Shown here in pieces: positions 57,324-64,000 of a stretch of 64,000 nt of DNA. Origin of the DNA: G001797105 sp964528155 (lineage in GTDB: Bacteria; Chloroflexota; Anaerolineae; Anaerolineales; E44-bin32); contig CAZGRL010000006.1 in assembly GCA_964528155.1 (NCBI GenBank), positions 30,597 to 94,596 of the forward strand, given 5' to 3'. Each line of letters opens with the position of its first letter. Position 1 is the stretch's first letter. The notes beneath the pieces are model-generated. The model had not been told where the DNA came from, made no database searches, and saw only the letters and a list, made by a program, of their open reading frames with translations. Made by a program: the position numbers and the translations under genes.

Positions 57324-58697
57324 ATGACCGACCGAACGCGTTTCATCTTGACCGAAGAGGAACTCCCGAAGGCCTGGTACAACATCAACCCCGACATGCC
57401 TGTTTCTCCCGGCCCGGTCTTGCACCCCGCAACCTTCGAGCCTGTGACCCCTGACTTCCTCATGGCGCTCTTCCCGGCCAAGTTCGTGATGGAAGCGGTC
57501 AGCATGGACCGTTTCATCGAAATTCCAGACCCCGTCCGGGATGTATATAAGCTCTACAGGCCGAGCCCGCTCATCCGCGCTCGACGCCTGGAGAAAGCCC
57601 TGGACACCCCGGCTCACATCTACTACAAGTACGAGGGGCTCTCACCGGTCGGCTCCCACAAGCCGAATACGGCCATCGCCCAGGCATTCTATGCGAAGGA
57701 AGAGGGGGGGACTGGTCTCACAACAGAAACCGGTGCCGGGCAGTGGGGATCCGCCCTGGCCATGGCCTGCCAGTTCTTTGGGCTGGACTGTCAGGTCTAC
57801 ATGGTCAAGATCTCCTACAACCAGAAACCGTATCGCCGCGTCTTGATGGAGACCTATGGCGCGTCGGTCACGCCGAGCCCATCCGAGAAGACCGAGTTCG
57901 GCCGGAAAATCCTCTCTGAAAACCCCGAAAGCCTGGGCTCCCTGGGCATTGCCATTTCGGAGGCCGTGGAAGCCGCGGTCACATCGAACGGCAAGTACAA
58001 GTACTCCCTCGGCTCGGTCCTCGGCCCGGTGCTGATGCATCAGACGGTGGTCGGGCTAGAGACGCTCAAGCAGTTCGAGCTTGCCGATGAATACCCCGAC
58101 ATCTTGATCGGGTGTGTCGGCGGGGGAAGCAACTTCGCCGGCTTCTTCTTCCCCTTCCTGTACCAGAATTTCACCGCTGGGAAGAAGACCCGCATCGTGG
58201 CAGTCGAGCCGACCGCCTGCCCCAGTTTGACCAAGGGCCTGTACGCCTTCGACTATGGGGACACCGCAGAAACGGCGCCCATCGTGAAGATGCACACGTT
58301 GGGTCACACTTTCGTCCCACCGGGGATCCATGCCGGGGGGCTGCGCTATCACGGCATGGCACCTCACCTGTGTGCCCTCTACAGCCACGGCGACATCGAG
58401 GCTGTAGCCGTCCATCAGCTGGCAACCTTCGACGCCGCAATCAAGTTCGCCAGGGCCGAGGGTATCGTCGCCGCACCCGAATCGGCGCATGCGATCCGGG
58501 TAACGATCGACGAAGCCTTAAAGTGCAAAGCCGAAGGGGTCAGCCGGGTGATCGGCTTCAACCTATCCGGCCACGGACACTTTGACTTGAGTGCATACGA
58601 GGCGTTCCTCAGCGGAAAACTGAAAGACTACGAGTATCCCGAAGCTGAGATCGAGGCGGCCAAAGAACATCTTCCACGCATTCCCGAGCTCGCCTGA
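57324..58697 (+). CDS. trpB: Tryptophan synthase beta chain, TrpB2 type
   Basis: The 457-residue PLP enzyme makes tryptophan from indole and serine. The PLP Lys is in EGLSPVGSHKPNTA; the phosphate loop is GCVGGGSNF, and TETGAGQWGSALA follows. Length and the N-terminal extension (FILTEEELPKAWYNINPDM) mark the TrpB2 class, which often lacks a TrpA partner; no trpA is adjacent. The Trp T-box upstream strongly supports the function. ATG 57324 has an AAAGGAGG site. Confidence 0.94.
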   Translation: MTDRTRFILTEEELPKAWYNINPDMPVSPGPVLHPATFEPVTPDFLMALFPAKFVMEAVSMDRFIEIPDPVRDVYKLYRPSPLIRARRLEKALDTPAHIYYKYEGLSPVGSHKPNTAIAQAFYAKEEGGTGLTTETGAGQWGSALAMACQFFGLDCQVYMVKISYNQKPYRRVLMETYGASVTPSPSEKTEFGRKILSENPESLGSLGIAISEAVEAAVTSNGKYKYSLGSVLGPVLMHQTVVGLETLKQFELADEYPDILIGCVGGGSNFAGFFFPFLYQNFTAGKKTRIVAVEPTACPSLTKGLYAFDYGDTAETAPIVKMHTLGHTFVPPGIHAGGLRYHGMAPHLCALYSHGDIEAVAVHQLATFDAAIKFARAEGIVAAPESAHAIRVTIDEALKCKAEGVSRVIGFNLSGHGHFDLSAYEAFLSGKLKDYEYPEAEIEAAKEHLPRIPELA

Positions 58698-58718
58698 CGC
58701 GAGCATCCTCCCTCAAGC

Positions 58719-58755
58719 AAGGCCCCAGGTGCATGGCGATGACACCTGGGGCCTT
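58719..58755 (+). terminator. Terminator of trpB
   Basis: Perfect 13-base arms (58719-58731 and 58743-58755) with an 11-base loop, 21 bases after the trpB stop. GC-rich stem ending in CTT. Confidence 0.75.
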
Positions 58756-58871
58756 CGCCTCACTCCCCTACTTGCAGGCATCTCCATACGCCTCAGACAG
58801 GCCTTCGGGTGCAGAGCGGCGGCCCACGGCCATCCCGCGGTTCGGCACCGTGCTGTGGGAGCTTCACAGAG

Positions 58872-58877
58872 TAGAAT
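58872..58877 (+). promoter_or_regulatory. -10 TAGAAT of the FxLYD lipoprotein gene
   Basis: TAGAATCC ends 8 bases before ATG 58886, implying a leaderless or nearly leaderless mRNA. Weak -35. Confidence 0.4.
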
Positions 58878-58885
58878 CCACGTCG

Positions 58886-60238
58886 ATGATCACGCGGCGC
58901 ATCGCCCTTCCAGCCCTGTTGCCAATCGTGGCTATCCTTGCCGCGTGCAAGTCGCTGTCGCCTCATTCGCCGGCGGAGATCCCGACATCCCCGACAATTG
59001 CGACGTCTCCTCCGGGCGAACAACTGACCGCGCTCCCGAGTTCAACCCCAACCCTGGATGCTGAGTTCCAGGATGTCACGTTGATCCCCGGCCGGCTTCG
59101 AGGCGACTGGTCGGTCATCGGTCTTGTCACAAATGAGTCCGCCGGCAGCGTGGGCGGGATTGAGCTGAACATCAGCCTCTTCGACGCAGACGACACCATG
59201 CTTGCTGCGCAGACAGTCAGTCCGGTGTTGACCACCCTCGGTCCGGGCGCGCAATCTCCTTTCTCGGCGCGATTCCCCGGCGCCGGAGTGGCAGATCATG
59301 CCCGGGTGGAAGTGATCGCATACCTTCCATCAGGCCAGTCCTCGGCGCCAGTCGAGATCGAGCAGCTCGAAACGCGACCCACGGGTGATGGACGGATCGC
59401 GGTCTACGGCCGAGCCAGGAACAGCAGCCAGCAGACGGTAGAAATCGTAGATCTTGTGCTCATGGCGAGCTCCTCGACCGGCGAGCCGATCGCGCTGTCG
59501 GACAACGCGAAAGGTCTTTCCGTACTCGAGCCCGGTGCATCGGCGCCTTTTGTGGCAGTTCTCGGCGCGAGCGATGCATCTGTCCAACTGCAGGTGTTCT
59601 CCGTCGCGCAGCCCGTCGCCAGCCGGAGCGAGCCGGCCCTGGGCTTATCCGAGCCAATCCAGATTGAATTTGATGACGACGGATCCCCGCTTGTGATCGG
59701 GACTCTCCACAACGATAGCCACGACTGGTTGAACGCCGACGTCGTAGTCGAGCTTCACCAGGGCGACGAACTCGTGGGTCTGGGCGAGCTCGAACTCCCG
59801 TGGCCGATCGCCCCGGGTGAATCTCAGCCTTTCCTCATCAGCGAGTTTCCCGGCCTGCCTGAGCGCATCCGAAGCTTAGGAACCGAAGTGGGGAACCTCG
59901 TCGCGACCGCCGAGATCGACCCGGCCGGGTCAGGCATCAGCACCTCCCCGCCGATCACGCTCGAGGCGGACATCACTGCACAGGAAGTGATCGAAGGGTC
60001 CCTTTTCCTGAAGGGAACCCTGACCAACGGCGGATCCGAGAAGATCGATCGACCCAGTGCGGTGGTTGTGCTTCGCTCAACCCAGGGCGAGGTCATTTCC
60101 GCAGGGTTCGTCGTCGCCGGGGCCGTAATTGGAGCTGGGCAGTCGCTACCTTTCATCTTGACGATGCGCTTGCCTGCAGATGCCGACCTGGCAATGGCCG
60201 AATTCGATCTTCGTGCTGGCGGCTTCCGCGCGAAGTGA
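58886..60238 (+). CDS. Lipoprotein with four FxLYD-like repeats
   Basis: The 450-residue protein has a lipoprotein signal (LLPIVAILAAC), a Ser/Thr/Pro linker and four beta-sandwich repeats of the FxLYD type, each starting G.V/L.N.S: GLVTNESAGSVGGIELNISLFD, GRARNSSQQTVEIVDLVLM, GTLHNDSHDWLNADVVVEL and GTLTNGGSEKIDRPSAVVVL. It should lie on the outer face of the membrane. No enzyme motif is visible. ATG 58886 is preferred because the signal peptide starts there. Confidence 0.78.
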   Translation: MITRRIALPALLPIVAILAACKSLSPHSPAEIPTSPTIATSPPGEQLTALPSSTPTLDAEFQDVTLIPGRLRGDWSVIGLVTNESAGSVGGIELNISLFDADDTMLAAQTVSPVLTTLGPGAQSPFSARFPGAGVADHARVEVIAYLPSGQSSAPVEIEQLETRPTGDGRIAVYGRARNSSQQTVEIVDLVLMASSSTGEPIALSDNAKGLSVLEPGASAPFVAVLGASDASVQLQVFSVAQPVASRSEPALGLSEPIQIEFDDDGSPLVIGTLHNDSHDWLNADVVVELHQGDELVGLGELELPWPIAPGESQPFLISEFPGLPERIRSLGTEVGNLVATAEIDPAGSGISTSPPITLEADITAQEVIEGSLFLKGTLTNGGSEKIDRPSAVVVLRSTQGEVISAGFVVAGAVIGAGQSLPFILTMRLPADADLAMAEFDLRAGGFRAK

Positions 60239-60609
60239 CACCATCGCGTTCCCGCCCGCCTCGAGAGCCCTCAAGAACGCCTGTGCCAGCAATGCTCCAC
60301 CAGTGACTGGCAGAGCACATCGAACCGCAACGTCTCGGTGTTAACCCCTTCGACGGCGGCATGATGCCCCGCATCCGGGCTCGTGTGGCACGCCGTCCAT
60401 ACATTATTCGCTGCATGACGCGACGATGACGACAGGGCCTTCAGTTGGACGTGTCTCCAGTCCCGGATAGGGTCTGTCTGATATAATCGATGCCGCTCTG
60501 CCCGGCCGTGATCGACCAGGGAAGACGCGTCTTCGCCGACCAGCGCGTTCACGGACAGTTCATTCAGTGGCTGCGGCGCCTGGCCGGGCGCATGCCGCGT
60601 GGAGGTGGG
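60239..60609. other. Gene-free interval before the dehydrogenase operon
   Basis: 371 bases. The only supported element is the promoter -10 at 60482. The ORFs that span it in both strands lack family features or cross the promoter. Confidence 0.45.
60482..60487 (+). promoter_or_regulatory. Extended -10 (TGATATAAT) of the dehydrogenase operon
   Basis: TGATATAATCG, about 120 bases upstream of the E1-alpha ATG at 60610. The TG at the extended position could compensate for the poor -35. Confidence 0.5.
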
Positions 60610-61572
60610 ATGGACAAAGACAAGTTGCTGGGACTCTACCATCAGATGGTTGTGATCCGACGGCTCGAAGAGGCCGCCGCTGGCCTGTATCAGGAAGGCA
60701 AAGTCGGCGGCTTTCTGCACCTGTACATTGGCCAGGAGGCAGTGGGCTGCGGCGTGGTCTCAGCCCGTCGTCCTGAAGATCGGGTGATCACGGCCTATCG
60801 TGATCACGGCATTGCGATCGCCTGCGGCATGAAGCCGGATGTCGCTATGGCAGAGCTCCTGGGCAAGGTCACTGGATGCTCAAAAGGTAAGGGTGGATCC
60901 ATGCACATGGCTGACGTCAGCCTCAACTTCTGGGGCGGGCATGCCATCGTCGGGGCGCACCTTCCCCTCGCCGCCGGAATGGCGCTGGCCGACAAGTACA
61001 CAGGATCCGATGCGGCGACGATTTGCCTCTTCGGTGACGGCGCGACGAACATCGGGTACTTTCACGAGGCCGTGAACCTTTCGATGGTTTGGGATCTTCC
61101 GGTCCTCTGGGTTTGCGAGAACAACAAGTACGGGATGGGGACCTCCATCGAGCGAGCTTCAGCCGTCCCCGAGATCCGGCAGAAGGCGGACGGCTACGGG
61201 ATGGCCAACGCCAGGGTCGACGGGATGGACGTTGTCGCTGTCCGCCAGGCAACGGAAGAGGCCCTCGAGCACGTGCGATCCAAGGGCCCGTTCCTGCTGG
61301 AGGCCGTGACGTATCGCTATCGCGGGCACTCGATGGGCGACCCCGAGCGCTATCGGACACACGATGAGGTTGCGAAGTGGGAGAAGAATGATCCGATCGG
61401 CATCTTCCACAAGAACCTGGTCAAGGACAAGCAAGCCACGGACGCTGAACTCGATGCGTTGGTCAAGCAGGCAGAGGCAGAGATCGAACAGGCCGTCAAG
61501 TTCGCCGAAGGAAGTCCCGACCCGGCCCCGGAAACCTTGTTCAGCAACGTCTACGTCGAAGGGGTGGGCTGA
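60610..61572 (+). CDS. pdhA: 2-oxo acid (pyruvate) dehydrogenase E1 alpha subunit
   Basis: The 320-residue thiamine diphosphate enzyme decarboxylates a 2-oxo acid with E1 beta. It has RRLEEAAAGLYQEGKVGGFLHLYIGQEA (read in parts), the ThDP motif GDGATNIGYFHEAVNLSMVWDLPVLWVCENN (GDG to NN) and the phosphorylation-loop-like YRYRGHSMGDPERYR. ATG 60610 follows GGAGGTGGG; a 40-residue upstream extension is unlikely. Acetoin or branched-chain substrates cannot be excluded. Confidence 0.9.
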   Translation: MDKDKLLGLYHQMVVIRRLEEAAAGLYQEGKVGGFLHLYIGQEAVGCGVVSARRPEDRVITAYRDHGIAIACGMKPDVAMAELLGKVTGCSKGKGGSMHMADVSLNFWGGHAIVGAHLPLAAGMALADKYTGSDAATICLFGDGATNIGYFHEAVNLSMVWDLPVLWVCENNKYGMGTSIERASAVPEIRQKADGYGMANARVDGMDVVAVRQATEEALEHVRSKGPFLLEAVTYRYRGHSMGDPERYRTHDEVAKWEKNDPIGIFHKNLVKDKQATDAELDALVKQAEAEIEQAVKFAEGSPDPAPETLFSNVYVEGVG

Positions 61573-61576
61573 GGCC

Positions 61577-62554
61577 ATGGCCATTATCACGATGCGTGAA
61601 GCCATATCCCAGGCGCTCTGGGAGGAAATGGAACGGGACGATCGTGTCTTCATCATGGGCGAAGAAGTGGGGGTCTGGGGTGGGACCTATGCGGTTACGC
61701 GGGGCTTCTACGATCATTTTGGAGCAGATCGCGTCCGGGACACTCCGATCGCCGAAGGCGTCATCGTAGGTGCGGCGAATGGGGCAGCGATGGCCGGGTT
61801 GCGACCGATCGCCGAGATGATGACGATCAACTTCGCCTTCCTGGCCATGGATCAAATCGTCAACCAGGCGGCGAAGATGCACAGCATGTTCGGCGGTCAG
61901 ATGACCGTCCCCGTGGTCATTCGAGCGGTGGGCGGTGGGGGTCGCCAGTTGGGTGCGACACACTCGCACACACCGGATGTCGTGTTCGCCCACTTCCCCG
62001 GCCTGAAAGTCGTATCACCCGGAACACCCTACGACGCCAAAGGCCTGCTTAAGGAAGCCATCCGCAGTGATGATCCGGTGATGTTCATCGAGAATGCCAC
62101 CCTGTACCAGGCAAGAGGCGAAGTGCCGGCAGAAGATTACACCGTGCCAATCGGCGTCTCGAAGGTCCAACGTCAGGGACGTGACGTCACGATCGTGACC
62201 TACTCGAAGATGCTCCAACTGTCGCTCAAAGCGGCGGATCAATTGGCGGCCGAGGGCGTCGAAGCCGAGATCGTCGATCTGCGAAGCCTGCGGCCTCTCG
62301 ACATGGAGCCGGTGATCCAATCCTTCAAGAAGACCAACCGGGCGGTGATCGCCGAGGAAGGTTGGATGTCATACGGCATCGGAGCCGAGGTTGCGGCGAG
62401 GATCTACGAGGCAGCGCTGGACTACGTCGATGCGCCCATCCGTCGCGTCGCTCAGAAGGAAGTCCCCTTGCCGTACAACCGCGATCTAGAACAACTGGCG
62501 TTGCCTCAAGTTCAGGACATCGTGGACGCCGCGAAAGGGGTCCTCAATGGCTGA
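61577..62554 (+). CDS. pdhB: 2-oxo acid (pyruvate) dehydrogenase E1 beta subunit
   Basis: The 325-residue partner of E1 alpha begins MAIITMREAISQALWEEMERDD. It contains GEEVGVWGGTYAVTRGF, DTPIAEGVIVGAANGAAMAGLRPIAE (read in parts), and the C-terminal transketolase half EVIDLRSLRPLD-like EIVDLRSLRPLDMEPV. The gene follows E1 alpha by 4 bases with a GAGG site and overlaps the E2 start by 8 bases. Confidence 0.93.
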   Translation: MAIITMREAISQALWEEMERDDRVFIMGEEVGVWGGTYAVTRGFYDHFGADRVRDTPIAEGVIVGAANGAAMAGLRPIAEMMTINFAFLAMDQIVNQAAKMHSMFGGQMTVPVVIRAVGGGGRQLGATHSHTPDVVFAHFPGLKVVSPGTPYDAKGLLKEAIRSDDPVMFIENATLYQARGEVPAEDYTVPIGVSKVQRQGRDVTIVTYSKMLQLSLKAADQLAAEGVEAEIVDLRSLRPLDMEPVIQSFKKTNRAVIAEEGWMSYGIGAEVAARIYEAALDYVDAPIRRVAQKEVPLPYNRDLEQLALPQVQDIVDAAKGVLNG

Positions 62555-63815
62555 CGTCGTCTCCATGCCCAAGCTGGGTTTTGACATGGCCGAGGGCAAG
62601 CTCGTCCGGTGGGTCAAGTCGGAGGGAGAGTCCGTTCAGAAGGGTGAGGTGCTGGCGGAGATCGAAACCGACAAGGCCACGGTCGAAGTCGAGGCCATGG
62701 TTGGTGGTGTGGTGCGCAAACACCTCATCCCCGAAGACACATCCGTTCCGGTGGGTGAGCCGATCGCCGTCATCGGCGCGGCAGACGAGGCGATCGACCT
62801 GGATGCACTCGTCGGTGGTGCGACGCCGGCGGCCGCAGCGGAGCAGCACGTCGCTGAAGCGCCATCAGAACCGGCGCCGACCGTGAAAGTCACGCCCAGG
62901 GAGGAGCCCGGTGACGGCAGACTGCCGGCTGGCGTTCGCGCCTCACCGCTGGCGCGCAGGCTGGCAGAAGAAAACAGCCTCGACCTCGGCCGCATCGCCG
63001 GATCAGGGCCGCAAGGCCGCATCGTCGTGAGCGATGTCAGGCAGGCCCTGGAGGCGGGCGGTCTGCGTCCGTCGGCTGCCGCGTCCTACGCCATCCGTCA
63101 GCCGCGCGCGGATGAGAGGATCCCTCTGGCCCGGTTGCGGGCGGCGATCGGCCGCCGCATGAGCGCCGCCAAGCAGCAGGTGCCGCATTTCTACGTCACG
63201 TCCGAGATCGATGCCGCCCCTCTGATGGCGATGCGGGCGCAGATTAACGCTTCGCTCCCAGACGACCAGAAGACTTCGGTCAACGATTTCATTGTCAAAG
63301 GCGCGGCGTTGGCATTGCGCCAGCTGCCCGCTCTGAACGCTTCCCTCGACGGCGAGGCGATCATCCGCCACGGCGAGATCAATATCGGCGTAGCCGTCGC
63401 CCTGGACGAAGGGCTCATGACGGTGGTCGTCCGCCAGGCCGACGTGAAGCCGCTCCTGACCATCGCCCAGGAGATTCGCACCCTGGCGGCACGCGCCCGG
63501 AGTGGAAAGGTCCGGCCGGAGGATGTCGAGGGGTCCACTTTCACCGTCTCGAATCTGGGTATGTTCGATGTGGACCATTTCGTGGCCATCATCAACCCGC
63601 CGGAGGCCGCCATCCTCGCGGTCGGCAGCGTCCGAGAGGTCCCAGTCGTCAAGGACGGTGGGATCGCTCCCGGGAAGTTGGTACAGGTGACCCTGTCCGC
63701 CGATCACCGTGTGACCGACGGGGCTGAAGGCGCCCGCTGGCTTCAGATCTTCCGCGGCTTCGTTGAGCAGCCCGTGCGTCTGGTGATGGACGAGCTCGCC
63801 GGCGGCTCGCGCTAG
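62547..63815 (+). CDS. pdhC: Dihydrolipoamide acyltransferase E2
   Basis: The 422-residue E2 has one lipoyl domain (lipoyl Lys in EIETDKATVEVEAMV), an Ala/Pro linker, a peripheral-subunit-binding domain (RASPLARRLAEENSLDLGRIAGSGPQGRI, read in parts) and the catalytic acyltransferase domain with the DHRVTDG active site. The lipoyl lysine is the target of octanoylation by LipM-type enzymes such as the one at 22560. No E3 follows before the window end. Confidence 0.93.
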   Translation: MADVVSMPKLGFDMAEGKLVRWVKSEGESVQKGEVLAEIETDKATVEVEAMVGGVVRKHLIPEDTSVPVGEPIAVIGAADEAIDLDALVGGATPAAAAEQHVAEAPSEPAPTVKVTPREEPGDGRLPAGVRASPLARRLAEENSLDLGRIAGSGPQGRIVVSDVRQALEAGGLRPSAAASYAIRQPRADERIPLARLRAAIGRRMSAAKQQVPHFYVTSEIDAAPLMAMRAQINASLPDDQKTSVNDFIVKGAALALRQLPALNASLDGEAIIRHGEINIGVAVALDEGLMTVVVRQADVKPLLTIAQEIRTLAARARSGKVRPEDVEGSTFTVSNLGMFDVDHFVAIINPPEAAILAVGSVREVPVVKDGGIAPGKLVQVTLSADHRVTDGAEGARWLQIFRGFVEQPVRLVMDELAGGSR

Positions 63816-63889
63816 GCTCATTCCCCCGGCATCGTGCACAAGACTTCGCAGCGGCATCCCCCGCAGGACGCCCTGGCCTACTGGGGACA

Positions 63890-63954
63890 TTCGCAGAAGT
63901 GAGAAAGCAGGGGGCGGTGGCGCCGGCGGTGTAACTTCTGCGAACACCGCCCCC
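63890..63954. repeat. Two interleaved inverted repeats downstream of pdhC
   Basis: TTCGCAGAAGT (63890-63900) matches ACTTCTGCGAA (63934-63944), and GGGGGCGGTG (63910-63919) matches CACCGCCCCC (63945-63954). The arms run A-B-A'-B', so the two hairpins exclude each other. The region 63816-64000 has no gene. It may be a repeat remnant or a terminator with alternate folds. Confidence 0.7.
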
Positions 63955-64000
63955 CGGCCCCCGAGCAACGCCCCCACTTGGAGGGTTGAATAGTCGTGCC

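Noticed and set aside
60271..60720. 149-codon minus-strand ORF before and into pdhA
   Set aside because: Overlaps the start of pdhA and its promoter; no motif, unusual His/Ser-rich composition.
63890..63954. H-type pseudoknot RNA
   Set aside because: The A-B-A'-B' order fits a pseudoknot, but zero bases between A' and B' cannot span an 11-bp stem. Two alternative hairpins are more realistic.

Overview
The window looks like a contig from a high-GC, non-sporulating, probably aerobic bacterium of the phylum Chloroflexota (Anaerolineae-like). This is an inference from gene content and style, not a database match. Supporting signs are Thr/Pro-rich lipoprotein linkers, Gram-positive-type lipoproteins with no outer-membrane genes, a 1341-residue SecA with large insertions, a tandem-domain ThyX, an acidic-tailed NusA, a CCA-less tRNA with a DHH-CBS-type CCA enzyme, a T-box riboswitch and a SURF1 oxidase-assembly gene. 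Nothing points to a phage, plasmid or CRISPR locus. The palindromic repeats are the only mobile-looking DNA.

Layout. 1-9.9 kb: the end of SURF1, then the long minus-strand translation operon nusA-rnpM-infB-rbfA-nrnA-truB-ribF-thyX with a readable promoter and leader. 9.9-12.6 kb: gyrA with a histone-like basic tail. 12.6-17.5 kb: three tandem LysM/M23 lipoproteins. 17.6-24.5 kb: an acetyltransferase, a DHH-CBS-CCA tRNA nucleotidyltransferase, a GH13 glycosidase, a LipM-type octanoyltransferase, DUF4230 and DUF503 proteins. 24.7-28.5 kb: two-component genes (a lone receiver, then two histidine kinases and an OmpR-type regulator overlapping each other). 28.7-31.5 kb: a double-XRE/TPR/GNAT operon and a YbaK-type deacylase. 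31.5-42.8 kb: assorted single genes (receiver, slipin, lipase, DsbA-like, DUF554, cobalamin adenosyltransferase, comEA, mscS, mutM, metallo-hydrolase, adenosine deaminase). 43-47 kb: secA. 47.2 kb: tRNA-Leu(UAA). 47.4-52.5 kb: CBM9-like lipoprotein, an amber-interrupted transglutaminase-like ORF, a CnoX-like thioredoxin, and a peptidoglycan L,D-transpeptidase/amidase pair.

52.6-56.8 kb holds the most interesting locus. It is a complete protein-carried sulfur route to cysteine: CysM-like synthase, JAMM protease (Mec type), a CysO/ThiS-like carrier fused to a DUF4395 membrane domain with its Gly-Gly buried inside the chain, a membrane thioredoxin and a MoeZ-like E1/rhodanese. It is preceded by a 13-codon leader ORF containing Cys-Met-Cys and by terminator-like structures, which suggests translational attenuation by cysteine. 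Next comes a tryptophan T-box (specifier UGG, acceptor-end UGGC) controlling a TrpB2-type tryptophan synthase. The window closes with a four-repeat FxLYD lipoprotein and the pyruvate (or branched-chain) dehydrogenase genes E1alpha-E1beta-E2, whose lipoyl domain is a natural target of the LipM-type enzyme at 22.6 kb.

Two features recur across the window. Many genes are preceded by TGCTATAATC/TATAATCSG -10 elements, some so close to the start codon that the mRNA should be leaderless. Long perfect palindromes, two of them sharing flanking sequence, occupy several intergenic gaps.
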